64,000 nucleotides of DNA from Poindextera sp963719975 (GCA_963719975.1 CAVRED010000007.1:682001-746000); one strand, 5' to 3'; shown: positions 1 through 10,008, counted from the first letter of the stretch. The notes: generated by a model from the sequence alone, not told the origin. A program made the numbers and translations.

Positions 1-694
1 GCGGCGACGTCGGCGATGGCGACCCAGACGATCCAGCCGCCGCGGTTCGCCGGATCGTCGTCGGCGTGGGCGAACACGGCATCGTCGTGGTCGCGCGCGT
101 CGGACGGGTCGATGGTGATCAGCGGCAGGTCGCGCAGGTCGACGCGCTCGCCCAGCACCGGCGGCTCGGCCTCGTCGGCCTCCGCCTCGGCCGCGGCGGA
201 GAAGCCGGTCGGAAGGCCGTGCGTGTGGATGGCGAGCATCGAGGCGGCGCGGGGCTCGTCCTCGCGGCCGATGCACCTCGAGCAGGCGGCCGCGCTTGGG
301 TCCATAGCGCTGGTGGGCCGCGCCCACCTCGGCCAGCACCAGATCGCCGTCGCTCAGGCCCTCGGCGTCGACGCCGGTCAGGCTGAGGCGCTCGCGGCTC
401 TTGCGGTCGACCGGCTCGACGGTGACCTCGCCGCGGCCCTTGCGCACGACGCCCGAGCACGCGGTGGGCGCTCTGGCCGAGCCGCTTGATCAGCCGCGCT
501 TCGGTCTCGCCGCTCTCCAGCCGCTCGAAGCGGACCAGGAGCCGGTCGCCCAGGCCGGGCGCGCCGGCCGGCTTTTCCGCGCGGTCCGGGGCGAGGCGGA
601 CGGGCGCCGCATCCGGATCGCCCTTGCTCGGGCGGACGTAGAGGTCGCCGTCGGCGTCGCGCTCGACGACGTCGACCACGCCCACCGGGGGCGG
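1..694 (-). CDS. rnr: Ribonuclease R (RNase R), partial; 5' end missing and 3' end off the window
   Basis: 3'-5' exoribonuclease that degrades structured RNA. Reading leftward, the recognisable protein begins near position 685 with a cold-shock-like stretch (VGVVDVVERDADGD), continues through LVRFERLESGE and IKRLGQSAHRVLG, and reaches the RNase II/R active-site motif DPSDARDHDDA near positions 60-110. The gene runs off the left edge. Two single-base frame changes are visible: an extra G near 463 (CTCGGG) and one near 258. Restoring them gives a continuous RNase R reading. The family normally has about 80-100 residues, including a winged helix, before this point. Here the upstream sequence codes for nothing similar, so the gene is 5'-truncated or the assembly is wrong. 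Family assignment is firm; intactness is not. Confidence 0.8.
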
Positions 695-816
695 CGACTG
701 AGGACTCGCGGCGGCGCGCGCGCACGCTCCGGCGCGCGTAGCGCTCCCTCTCGAGTCTCGGCCGTGCCATGCGCTGGCATAACCCACCTGCGCCGGCGTT
801 GCATGCCCAGGCTCAC

Positions 817-848
817 CCTCGCCCCGTCGAACGACGGGAGAGGCGAGG
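817..848. repeat. Interrupted palindrome between the hydrolase and rnr
   Basis: CCTCGC-CCCGTCG-AA-CGACGGG-AGAG-GCGAGG forms a strong inverted repeat with a 4-nt bulge on one side. It lies in the only clearly noncoding stretch (about 695-863) of the first 9 kb, just past the 3' end of the alpha/beta hydrolase. It could act as a transcription terminator or mRNA-end hairpin, but there is no T run on either side. The two-base centre is too tight for a normal loop, so the inner pairs would open. I did not find a second copy in the window. Confidence 0.45.
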
Positions 849-863
849 CGGATGTTGAGCTTC

Positions 864-1667
864 CTATTGCGGTTCAGGAACGCGATGATCGCCGGCAGCG
901 CGGCGCGGTCCTGCAGCATGAAGAGGTGGCCGCCTTCGAAGAACTGCGAGCTCGGCGCCCTTGATGCGGCTGGCCATGCGCTCCTGCGTCTCCGGCAGCG
1001 CGATGCCGTCGTAGCGGCCGGCGGCGATCAGCACGGGACACGCGATCTGGCCCAGCCGGTCCCAGGTGTCGTGCCCGGCGCGGGCCTCGAGCTGCCGCCG
1101 CGCGCCCATCTCGCGGCCGGGGTCGGCGGCGTAGGGGTCCGGCGCGGACGTCTGCGCGACGAACAGGGCGAAGGTCTCGGCGTTGGCGGCCTGCCAGGCG
1201 GCGTTGCGGCGGGTGTCGGAGATCGGGATCAGGTGTCGCGCGCGGTCCTCGCCCTTCAGGTGCTGGATCTCGTGGAAGGGGTAGGAGGCGCCGCCGGCGC
1301 CGCCCGGCGAGGTGCAGGCCAGCACCAGCCGCTCGACCTTCTCCGGATGCCGCAGCACCAGCTCCTGCGCCACCATGCCGCCGAAGGAGACGCCGATGAC
1401 CTTCGCGCTCGGCCAGCCGACGAAATCCATCAGCGCCGCGGCGTCGTCGGCGTAGTCGGCCATGGAATAGTCGACGTCGGGCTTGGCCGAGCGGCCAAGC
1501 CCGCGCTGGTCGTAGCCGAGCACGTCGAACGCCTTGGGCAGCGGCCCGTCGAAGGTGTTCGGCTTGACCCGCAGGTCGCCGCCGGTGCCGGAGATGAAGA
1601 GCAGCGGCGGGCCTCCGCCCGCACGCTCGTAGTAGAGCTCGATCCGGCCAAGCTCGGCCATCGGCAT
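864..1667 (-). CDS. Alpha/beta-fold hydrolase
   Basis: A serine hydrolase of the alpha/beta fold, about 268 residues. Visible landmarks in order are the oxyanion segment ISGTGGD, the QRGLGRS turn, the nucleophile elbow GVSFGGM, the acidic loop GRYDGIALPE and the catalytic-histidine segment EGGHLFMLQDRA. The last lies in a shifted frame, because a base is gained or lost near 948 (GCAGTTCTTCGAAGG), so the exact stop is uncertain. The ATG at 1667 is preceded by a purine-rich GGAGAGGGAGGG stretch and lies 3 nt after the dehydrogenase stop, so the two are probably co-transcribed. Substrate unknown. It resembles 3-oxoadipate enol-lactonase-like carboxylic ester hydrolases only in general form. Confidence 0.75.
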   Translation of the reverse strand: MPMAELGRIELYYERAGGGPPLLFISGTGGDLRVKPNTFDGPLPKAFDVLGYDQRGLGRSAKPDVDYSMADYADDAAALMDFVGWPSAKVIGVSFGGMVAQELVLRHPEKVERLVLACTSPGGAGGASYPFHEIQHLKGEDRARHLIPISDTRRNAAWQAANAETFALFVAQTSAPDPYAADPGREMGARRQLEARAGHDTWDRLGQIACPVLIAAGRYDGIALPETQERMASRIKGAELAVLRRRPPLHAAGPRRAAGDHRVPEPQ

Positions 1668-1670
1668 GCG

Positions 1671-3176
1671 CTACCCTCCCTCTCCGCGCGCGTGGGCCGC
1701 AGCGCTTGTCCCAGCGATCTTGCCGAAGACCGCGCCCGCCATCAGACCCGTACCGCCAGGGTAGTTGAAATAGAAGAGACCGCCTACGAGTTCGCCGGCG
1801 GCGAACAGGCCAGGGATCGGGCCGGCGTCCGCGCTGACCACCCGCGCCGACCGGTCGATCTTGCAGGCCCCCGAACGTGAAGGTGACCCCGCAGGTGACC
1901 TGGTAGGCCTCGAACGGCGGCGTCTCGAGCGGATTGGCCCAGTTGGACTTCGGGAACGGCCAGGCCCTTGGTGGTGCGGCCGTCCTTGACGTTCGGATCA
2001 AACGGGACGTCGCGCGTCACAGCCGCGTTGAACGCCTTCAGCGTCGCCAGCGCGGCGGCGGCGTCCACGCCCTCGAGCTTGCCGACCAGCTCTTCGAGGG
2101 TGTCGGCGCGCACGCGGCTCGCCTGGCGGATGCGGTATTCGTCGCGGAGCAGCGGGCTGACGGTCGCGTCGAACATCTGCCAGGCGAATTGCTGAGGCTG
2201 TTCAAGGATCACGCGGCCATACTTCGCGTAGGTGTAGTTGCGGAAGTCCGCGCCTTCGTCGACGAACCGCTCGCCGCGCGCGTTCAGCATGACGCCCAGC
2301 GGGTAGGAGTGCTTCTGGAACCCGTCGCCGACGGCGAGGTCGCCGTAGTCGGGCGCGTTCCGGTCCCAGGCCACGGCGTGGCAGCCGGACCAGTTGCCGG
2401 CGGCTTCCGCGCCCGCGTCCAGCGCCATCCGGATGCCGTCGCCAGTGTTGAAGCGGGTCCCGCGCACCTTGGCCAGGTCCCAGCCCGGCCCGAGGTAGCG
2501 CGTGCGCCACTCGGCGTTGGACTCAAAGCCGCCGCAGGCCAGCACCACCGCCTTGGCGCTCACGGTCGAGGTCCGGCCATCGGCGCGCACCCGGACGCCG
2601 CTCACGCCCTGCGTCGTCGACGACCAGCTCGGTCGCGCGGGCGCCGAATGCGATCTGCGACGCCCGCCTTCCGCGCCGCGCCGTACAGCGCCTCGATCAA
2701 GCCCGGGTCCGCCGCCGACCGCCTCCACCGTCAGGCCGCCCCAGAATTTGAAGCGGCCGTCGATGCGATAGGCCTGCCGCCCCCAGATCGGCAGGAAGCG
2801 CACGCCCTGCTCGCGCATCCAGAGCATGGTCGCGCGGCTGTTGTTCACAAGGAGGTCGCAGAGCTCCGGATCGGTGCGATACTCGGTGACGCGGCCCATG
2901 TCGTCGAAGAACTGCTGCGGCGGTGTAGGTCCCGAAATCGGCCTGGGCGACCTCGGCGTCGGTCAGGTCGGGCATCAGCGCGCGGAGATCGTCCACGCCG
3001 TCGTAGACGCAGCGGAACGCGCCGGCGGTGAAGCGGCTGTTGCCGCCGGCCTCGGCCTCCGGCGCGCGCTCGAGGACGAGCACCGAGCAACCGCGCTCGG
3101 CCGCGGCCAGGGCGGCGCAGAGCGCGGCGTTGCCAGCGCCGACGACCACCACATCCACCGACTCCGGCAGCGCCAC
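1671..3176 (-). CDS. FAD-dependent dehydrogenase, TcuA (tricarballylate dehydrogenase)-like
   Basis: Flavoprotein of the fumarate reductase/succinate dehydrogenase flavoprotein superfamily. The N-terminus has the Rossmann motif VVVGAGNAALCAALAAAERG, followed by GGNSRFTAGAFR and FKFWGGLTVEA, then a central GERFVDEG. The C-terminal FAD-contact segment GLFAAGELVGGLF...YPGGTGLM is in another frame. I chose GTG at 3176 because a strong GGGAGGAG lies 5 nt upstream; an ATG at 3206 is possible. Frame changes fall near 2920, 2660, 1950 and 1875. Repairing them gives about 500 residues ending at TAG 1671. The overall pattern matches TcuA-type enzymes that oxidise tricarballylate or similar acids, but no tcuB/tcuC is nearby, so the substrate is open. 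It is tightly coupled to the downstream hydrolase. Confidence 0.78.
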
Positions 3177-3261
3177 AATCTCCTCCCAGAGCTCGCTCGC
3201 CGGCATTCGTCCCGGCCAGGCAGGCCACGTCAACGGTTAGGCCTCGGCGCGCCGGTCAGCT

Positions 3262-3813
3262 TCACGGGGCGGGCGCGGGTCCTGTCGGCGAGATCACGGC
3301 AGGAAAGGCGCTGCGCACCGAGGTTCCGGCGAGTGCGCCGGGGACAAGCTCGATCGCCTGAAAGCCTCGCCCCTGGGACCGGTGCGGCGCCTCGATTCGC
3401 TCGGCCAGCGCCGGCGAAAATCCGAACCGTCCATAGTAGGCCGGGTCACCCAGGAGACTCGCCGTCTCGTATCCCTCATCCGAGAGGCGAGCGAGTCCCG
3501 CTTCGCACCAAGTGCGAGCCAACGCCGCGCCCTTGCAAGGAGGGTTCTACCGACAGGCAAGTCAGATAGGCGCCCCTGACGACCCTCCCATCGACGATGA
3601 GCGGCGCCAGGCACCATTGGACATGGCCCGCGATCGCCCCAGCGATGGTCGCGACTTCGGCGAGGCAGACTTCGGCGTCCGCGCGGACGGCTTCGACGAA
3701 GTCGGCGGTGTCGCCGTCCGGCCCGAAGGCGGCCGTGACCAAGGCGCGAATCTCGGGGCCGTCCTCCGGCCGCTCAGGGCGGACATCGAGGGTCAATCGG
3801 CTCGCTCGCTCAT
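3262..3813 (-). CDS. GNAT family N-acetyltransferase (YhbS-like)
   Basis: Acyl-CoA-dependent N-acetyltransferase, about 180 residues. Visible features are the N-terminal LDVRPERPEDGPEIRAL, the strand-4/acetyl-CoA loop LTCLSVEPSLQGRGVGS, and, in a second frame, GYETASLLGDPAYYGRFGF, which is typical of YhbS-type proteins. A frame change near 3520 separates the two halves. The ATG at 3813 overlaps the stop of the upstream acetyltransferase (ATGA) but reaches a stop after six codons; the main frame opens at TTG 3796. One missing base would join them, so I extend the gene to 3813. Substrate unknown. Confidence 0.65.
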
Positions 3814-4390
3814 GGCCGCGCCTCCGCGTCGATCCAGCCCATGGTCTGGAAGTAGAACGGCTCGGGGTAGGGGTTCTGCTCCACCGTCATGCCGATCCGC
3901 CGCATCACCGCCTGGGAGGCGATGTTGTCGTTCTCGGTCGTGGCGACGACGCGGTCGAGGCGCCACTTCTGCGAAGGCGTAGGCGAGCATCGCGGCGGCC
4001 GCCTCGCTGGCCACGCCCGTCCGATGCCGCTCGGGGACCACGGCCCAGAACATGCCGAGCGCGGCGCACTGCGGCGCGCCTCGAAGCGCGCCGAACGACG
4101 GCAGTTGGCCGATGGCGACCATCGAGGGCACGAAGCCGACGAGGCCGACGAACTGGCCGGTTGACGCGCTCGACGATGGCGCGCTCGCCGAGCGGCGGCT
4201 GGTTCAGCCGCGCCAGTTCGCGCGTGTTGTCGACGGCCCAATGGAGCCAGCTTCGCCGGCGCTCGAAGATCTCGGCTTCGGGCATGGCCGGGTCGAACCA
4301 GCCGATGGCCTTGAACAGGGCGTGGCAGTCGTCGAGGTCATCTCGGGCGAGCGGGCGGATGCTGAGCCGCGCTGTTTCGAGCACGGGCAT
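3810..4390 (-). CDS. GNAT family N-acetyltransferase (RimJ/RimL-like)
   Basis: Predicted acetyltransferase of the RimJ/RimL type, about 193 residues. It opens with METARLSIRPLARDDLDD-type sequence (the actual text is MPVLETARLSIRPLARDD), then GMFWAVVPERHRTGVASEA as the acetyl-CoA loop, then TTENDNIASQAVMRRIGM near the C-terminus, which is characteristic of this branch. The ATG at 4390 has GGAAGGG 6 nt upstream. Frame changes near 4170 and 3965 break the reading. The stop overlaps the ATG of the next gene (ATGA), indicating co-transcription. Substrate unknown. Confidence 0.68.
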
Positions 4391-4544
4391 TGCGGTCCCT
4401 TCCAGGGCCGCGGAATCGTTGTTGGACAAGGCTTGAGCTTTCGCGTGAAGTGTACGGAGCAGAGGCCGCGCGTTTGCGGCCGGCCTCGTCAGGCGGCTGC
4501 GCTAGCTAGGCGCGCGCTTCGACAATCACCGAGCACCATGCCGG

Positions 4545-5101
4545 TCAGGGTAGCAAGCGGCGAGCCGCGGTCAAGTAACTTCGCAAGTTCGATCCGGCGT
4601 TCGCGCGCTCGAACCACTCGGCCATGGTGACCCGCTGGCCGGTGTCCTCGTCGTAGAAGGTGACGCGCGTTGTCCTTGAAGACGGCGACCTTGCCGATGG
4701 TCGGCATCTTGGCGACCTCGACCGGCACGCGCTCGCCGCCGGTGAGATAGACGAGGTCGTCGCTTGCGATGGGTGTTGGTCAGGTGGTGCACGACGCCGT
4801 CGGTCGGGAAGCCCAGAAAGTCGCCCGGACCGATCGGCGTCGCCACGCCGTCCAGCGTCACCGTGCCCTGGCCGCTGAGCGACGAAGACGTACTCCTCCT
4901 CGACCGAGTGGGCGTGAGGGATGAAGCTCTCCTTGCCCGGCGGCAGGCGCATGAGGTTGACGGGCAGGCGTGTCAGCCCCGTCCGCTCGCTCAGCGCGCA
5001 GCATGTACATCTCGGAGTTGGGGTTGAACGGGTGCTTGCCGTGGGTGGACCGCGGCCCGGCCCACCGCGCCGGTTCGAACCAGATGCTTCGGATCGGCCA
5101 T
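4545..5101 (-). CDS. Cupin domain-containing protein
   Basis: A cupin-fold protein of about 185 residues, starting MADPKHLVRTG at 5101, 20 nt after the topA stop. The first cupin motif is visible as PPGKESFIPHAHSVEEEYVF, which gives the His-x-His and Glu metal ligands. The second lies around GPGDFLGFPTDGVVHHLTN. The C-terminal part (VTFYDEDTGQRVTMAEWFERA) is in another frame. Frame changes occur near 5060, 4975, 4880, 4775 and 4675. Such proteins can be dioxygenases, isomerases or small-molecule binders; nothing here fixes which. It begins the accessory gene set between topA and rnr. Confidence 0.65.
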
Positions 5102-5121
5102 CGCGCGCTCGTCCTTCTTGG

Positions 5122-7705
5122 TCAGGTCTTCTTGCGCTTCGCCGCCGGCTTCTTCTTCGCCGGCGCCTTGGCGCTCGCGGCGCGCGTCGGGCCGGCCTCG
5201 GCGATGTGGGCTTGCCGGCGCGCGCGGCCAAGAGCTCGACCGCCTGTTCAAGCGTGAGCGCCGGCGGGATCGGCGCCCTTGGGCACGTTGGCGTTGACGC
5301 TGCCGTGCTTGACGTAGGGCCCGTAGCGGCCGGCGAGCACGCGCACCGGCTCGCCGTCGCCGGGATGGGCGCCCAGCTCCTTGATCGCCGCCGGCGCCGC
5401 GCGCTGCGGCCGGCCGCCGCCGGCGCGCTTCTCGGCCAGCGCGGCGACGGCGCGGTTCAGGCCCGACCTCGAACACCTCGTCGGCGTTGGCGAGGTTGGC
5501 GTAGGTCCCGTTGTGCTGGACGTAGGGCCCATAGCGGCCGATGCCGGCCAGGATCATGCCGCCGTCCTCGGGGTGCGGCGCCGACCTCGCGCGGCAGGTT
5601 CAGCAGCCTGCAGCGCCTTGTCGAGGTCCATGCCGGCCGGCGGCCAGTCCTTGGGCAGGCTGGCGCGCTTGGGCTTGCCGTCGCCGGCTGTCTCGACGAA
5701 CGGACCGAAGCGGCCGGTCTTCAGCCAGACGCTCTGGCCGGTCTTCGGATCGACCCCAAGCTCGCGGTCGCCGCTCTCGGCGCCGTTCTCGGCTTCGCCG
5801 GCGGCGATCGGCCGCGTGTGCCGGCACTCCGGATAGTTGGAGCAGCCGATGAAGGCGCCATAGCGGCCGGTCTTCAGCGACAGCCGCCCGGTTCCGCAGG
5901 TCGGGCAGAGCCGGGGGTCGCGAGCCGTCGCCCTTGTCGGGGAAGATGTGCGGGCCCAGCGCCTCGTTCAGCGCCTCGAGCACCTCGGTGGTGCGCAGGG
6001 TCCCGATCTCGCCGACGGCGGCGTGGAAGTCCTTCCAGAAGTCGCGCAGCAGCGCCTTCCAGTCGAGCTCGCCCGCCGAAACCAGGTCGAGCTTCTGCTC
6101 CAGGTCGGCGGTGAAGTCGTACTCGACGTAGCGGGCGAAGAACTGCTCGAGGAAGGCGGTGACAAGCCGGCCCTTGTCCTCGGGCACGAAGCGGTTGCGC
6201 TCCATGCGCACATAGTCCCGATCGCGCAGCACGGCGAGGATGGAGGCATAGGTCGAGGGGCGGCCGATGCCGAGCTCCTCGAGCTTCTTCACCAGCGAGG
6301 CTTCCGAATAGCGCGGCGGCGGCTCGGTGAAGTGCTGGTCGGCGCGGGCGGCGTGCACGCGGGCGTCGGCGCCTTGCGTCGACCTGCGGCAGGCGCCCGC
6401 CATCCTCGTCTTCCGCGTCGTCGCGGCCCTCCTCGTAGACGGCGAGGTAGCCGTCGAAGAGCACGACCTGGCCGGTGGCGCGCAGGCCCGTCTGGCCATC
6501 GGCGGTCTCGAGATCGATCGTCGTCCGCTCGATGCGCGCCGATTCCATCTGCGAGGCGATCATGCGCTTCCAGATCAGCTCGTAGAGCCGGCCGAGGTCG
6601 GGCTCGAGGCGCAGCGAGCCCGGGTTGCGGTTCAGGCTGGTCGGGCGGATCGCCTCGTGCGCTTCCTGCGCGTTCTTGGCCTTGGTGCGGTAGTGGCGCG
6701 GGGCTCTCGGGCACGTAGGTCGCGCCGTAGAGGTTGCCGATGACGCTGCGGGCCTCGGTCAGCGCCTCGGGCGCCGACTGGACGCCGTCGGTCCGCATGT
6801 AGGTGATCAGGCCGACGGTCTCGCCGCCGACGTCGACGCCCTCGTAGAGCCGCTGCGCCGCCTGCATCGTGCGCTGGGCGGAGAAGCCCAGCTTGCGCGC
6901 GGCCTCCTGCTGCAGGGTCGAGGTGGTGAAGGGCGGCGGCGGGTTGCGCCGCGCCGGGCGCTTCTCGACAGCGGAGACCTTGAACGTCGCCCGCCTGCAC
7001 GGCGGCCTTGGCGGCGTCGGCGGCGGTTTCGTTCGGCAGGTCGAACTTGGCCAGCCGCTTGCCCTGGTGCTTGACCAGACGGGCGGTGAAGGGATCGCCG
7101 CCGGCCGAGACGTCGGCGTCGACGGTCCAGAACTCCTCGGTCCTGAACGCCTCGATCTCGATCTCGCGGTCGACGATCAGGCGGAGCGCCACCGACTGCA
7201 CGCGGCCGGCGGAGCGGGCGCCGGGCAGCTTGCGCCAGAGCACGGGCGAGAGCGTGAAACCGACCAGATAGTCGAGCGCGCGGCGGGCGAGGTAGGCGTC
7301 GACAAGCTCCATGTCGATGTCGCGCGGATGCGCCATCGCCTCGGTCACGGCCGAGCGGGTGATGGCGTTGAAAACCACCCGCTGCACGCTCGCGTCCTTG
7401 ATCGCCTTGCGTTGGGTCAGCGCCTGCAGCACGTGCCAGCTGATCGCCTCGCCCTCGCGGTCGGGGTCGGTGGCCAGGATCAGCCGGTCGGCGCCCTTCA
7501 TCGCCTGGGCGATGTCGGAGAGCCGCTTGGCGGCGCGGGCTTCGACCTCCCAGGTCATCGCGAAGTCGTCGTCGGGATCGACCGATCCGTCCTTCGACGG
7601 CAGGTCGCGCACGTGTCCGTAGCTCGCCAGCACCTTGTAGTCCGAGCCCAGGTACCGGTTGATGGTCCGGGCCTTGGCAGGGCTCTCGACAACGACGACG
7701 TTCAT
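5122..7705 (-). CDS. topA: DNA topoisomerase I (type IA)
   Basis: Relaxes negatively supercoiled DNA through a 5'-phosphotyrosine intermediate. The N-terminal TOPRIM domain is clear: MNVVVVESPAKARTINRYLG, then ATDPDREGEAISWHV with the DxDxxE-type metal ligands. The active-site tyrosine is in GLITYMRTDG near 6800. SYLA-type helices follow (KKLEELGIGRPSTYASILAVL), and then C-terminal cysteine-bearing zinc elements (LCPTCGTGRL, GCSNYPEC). The protein ends in a Lys/Ala-rich tail and stops at 5122. It is broken by about seven single-base frame changes (for example near 6990, 6700, 6380, 5915, 5600 and 5470). Because the enzyme is essential, these are almost certainly consensus errors. The repaired length of about 860 residues is normal for Caulobacterales. 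Confidence 0.93.
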
Positions 7706-7796
7706 TCAGGCCCTGACTTAGGCGAGCGGCGAAAGGCGCGGAAAGTGGGGGTGCGCCCCGTGCCTTGTCAACGTGGGCCGTCGAACGAACGCGCGT

Positions 7797-8904
7797 TTAT
7801 GCCTTGACGGCGAAGCCGCCGGGCAACAGGTCGGCGCGTCCGGCGAGCGCCAGTTCGGTCAGCGCGGCCAGCACCAGGGCGGCCGACGGCGCCGGTCGCG
7901 CGGACCAGCTCGTCGCGCGGCGTTGGCGTCGGCGACAGCAGCTCCGCGATGCGCTCGCGCAGGGCCTCGAGGTCGCCGTCGCAGGGCTCGCCAGCCGCGT
8001 CCGGCGTCCCGCGCGCGGCTCGCGGACCGACGAGAGGCCCTCGAGCGCGCGCAGCACGTCATCGGCGCCCTCGCAGATGGCCGCGCCCTGCCGGATCAGG
8101 TCGTTGGTCCCCTTGGCGCGCGGGTCGAGCGGGCGAGCCGGGCACGGCCAGCACCTCGCGCCCTTGCTCGGCGGCAAGGCGCGCGGTGATCAGCGAGCCG
8201 GAGCGCATCTCGGCCTCGACCACGACCACGGCGAGCGCGAGGCCCGGAGATCAGGCGGTTGCGGCGCGGGAAGTCGCGCGCCTGCGCCGGCCGTGCCCGG
8301 CGGGCTCTCGCTGACCACGCACCCGGCCTCGGCCAGACGCTCGTAGAGCCCGCGGTGCTCCGGCGGGATAGACGTCGTCCACGCCGCCGGCCAGCACGGC
8401 GATCGAGCCGGTCGCGAGCGAGCCCTCGTGCGCCGCCGCGTCGATGCCGCGGGCCATGCCGGAGACGATGGCGTAGCCGGCCTGCCCGAGCTCGCTGGCC
8501 AGGCCGCGGGCGAAACGCTGGCCGGCAGCCGAGGCGATGCGCGCGCCGACGATGGCGACGGCGGGCCGGGCCAGGAGCTCGGTCTGCCCGCGAGCCCAGA
8601 TGAGCGGCGGCGGCGGGTCGATCGCGGCGAGGGCGGGCGGAAAGTCCGGTTCCGCAGGCGACGAGCAGCCGCGCGCCCAGGGCGGCGCCGGCGGCCATCT
8701 CGCGCTTCGGCGTCCGCGGCGCTTGGGATGCGGACGGGGCCGCGCGGCCGCCGCGGCGCGAGAGCTCGGGCAGCGCGGCGAGCGCTCGGGACGCCGCGCC
8801 ATAGCGGCGGATGAGTTCGCGGAAGGTGACCGGCCCGACGTTCTCGCTGCGGGCAAGGCGCAGCCAGTCGCGCCGCGCTTCTCGGACACGACGGGATCGC
8901 TCAC
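7797..8904 (-). CDS. dprA: DNA-processing protein DprA (DNA protecting/Smf family)
   Basis: Loads RecA onto incoming single-stranded DNA during natural transformation. The core Rossmann-like domain shows FPPALAAIDPPPPLIWARGQ, VAIVGARIASAAGQRFARGLA, IVSGMARGIDAAAH and IAVLAGGVDDVYP, all typical DprA signatures. The C-terminal DprA winged helix is the segment ending LTELALAGRADLLPGGFAVKA. GTG at 8904 overlaps the plsY stop (GTGA). Frame changes near 8830, 8650, 8345, 8250, 8140 and 7990 disrupt the reading; repaired length is about 369 residues. It sits between plsY and topA on the same strand, as in related genomes, and pairs functionally with comEC further along the window. Confidence 0.88.
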
Positions 8905-9580
8905 ATCGGCGGACCGCCGTTATGGCCCATCATCGCCGCCTCTTTCGCTCCGCGATCGCCGATGCGGGGCTCCTGGCCGCGCAAGCAGCCGGCCGATGTT
9001 CTCGTGGTGGCGGATGAGGATCAGCACCCCCATGCCGATCGCCATGACGACGACGGGCGTCCCGGCGTGCAGCAGGTAGGCGAGGAGCGGCGCCAGAACG
9101 GCCGCCGTCAGCCCCGCGAGCGAAGAGAAGCGGAAGATGGCCGCCATGACGATCCAGGTCGCGCCGGCGATCAGTCCGACCGGCCAGGCGACCGCGAGCA
9201 GCACGCCGAAGAAGGTCGCGACGCCCTTGCCGCCCTTGAACCCGAGCCAGACGGGGAAGATGTGGCCGAGGAAGGCCGCGCCGCCGGCCGCGGCCGCCGC
9301 GACCTGCGCTGCGCCCAACCCCGCGAAGCGGGCGGTGAGCCAATAGCGCCAAGAGCGCCGCGGCCGCGCCCTTGCCGCCGTCGCCGATCAGGGTGATGGC
9401 CGCCAGGTCCCGCCGGCCGGTGCGCAGCACGTTGGTCGCGCCGATGCTGCCCGAGCCGATCTTGCGGACGTCGCCCGCGCCGCCCAGCCGCGTCGCGATC
9501 ACGCCGAATGGGATCGAGCCCAGCAGATAGCCGCCGATGACGGCGGCGGCGATGCAGATCGTTGCGGCGGAGAGGGCCAT
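8901..9580 (-). CDS. plsY: Glycerol-3-phosphate acyltransferase PlsY
   Basis: Inner membrane acyltransferase that transfers acyl groups from acyl-phosphate to glycerol 3-phosphate, the first step in phosphatidic acid synthesis. The family motifs are all present: GGYLLGSIPFGVIATR, GSGSIGATNVLRTG, GHIFPVWLGFKGGKGVATFFG and RHHENIGRLL, separated by hydrophobic membrane segments. It starts at ATG 9580 and stops at TGA 8901, overlapping the dprA start. Two frame changes (near 9345 and 8975) interrupt it; repaired length is about 226 residues, slightly longer than average because of a polar C-terminal tail. Confidence 0.93.
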
Positions 9581-9628
9581 GGGCGCCACTCTAGGTCGCC
9601 AGAGCGCCACGGCAAAGCCGAAGCAAAG

Positions 9629-9943
9629 CTATACGCTGTTTGCGATCGCAGCCTTGACCGCGCCCAGCGTCGCCTCGTTACGGCGGTAAAAGGTCCACTG
9701 CTTGATGCGCTTGGCGTCCACCAGCCCGGCTTGGGTCAGGATGCGCATGTGCTCGCTGACCGTGGGCTGGCTGACGCCCAGCTTTTCGGCGATCAGGACG
9801 CCGCAGACGCCATCGCTGACGAGATCGCCGTCGCTCTGCTCGCGAAAGTGCCGCCGAGGCTCCTTCAGCCACTCGAGAACCAGTAGCCGACGTACGTTCG
9901 CCATGGCTTTCAGCGCGGCGATGACCTGGACGTCTTGGATCAT
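9629..9943 (-). CDS. ArsR-family winged-helix transcriptional regulator
   Basis: A 104-residue regulator of the ArsR/SmtB fold. The helix-turn-helix is visible as LIAEKLGVSQPTVSEHMRIL, followed by the wing LVDAKRIKQWTFYRRNE. It lacks the ELCVCDL-type metal site of ArsR/CadC; one cysteine (GVCGVL) is in roughly that place, so metal sensing is unlikely but not excluded. It is divergent from a small cupin gene. The 12-bp palindrome between them (9951-9962) starts 7 nt upstream of this gene's ATG, so autorepression and control of the cupin are likely. Inducer unknown. Confidence 0.85.
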   Translation of the reverse strand: MIQDVQVIAALKAMANVRRLLVLEWLKEPRRHFREQSDGDLVSDGVCGVLIAEKLGVSQPTVSEHMRILTQAGLVDAKRIKQWTFYRRNEATLGAVKAAIANSV

Positions 9944-9950
9944 ATTGTCA

Positions 9951-9962
9951 ACTTAGCTAAGT
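9951..9962. promoter_or_regulatory. Perfect palindrome, probable ArsR-family operator
   Basis: ACTTAGCTAAGT is a perfect 12-bp palindrome in the intergenic space between the divergent ArsR gene and the small cupin gene. It stands out as AT-rich in a very GC-rich region. Its size and position fit the symmetric operators of ArsR-family dimers and would let one site control both genes. Function is inferred from position and symmetry only. Confidence 0.6.
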
Positions 9963-10008
9963 GACGATCTATGATGATTCCGTTCACGACATAATGGAGC
10001 CGGCGCGA

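Noticed and set aside
817..848. The palindrome as the terminal inverted repeat of an insertion sequence
   Set aside because: No transposase-like frame or matching repeat was seen on the other side of the accessory genes.
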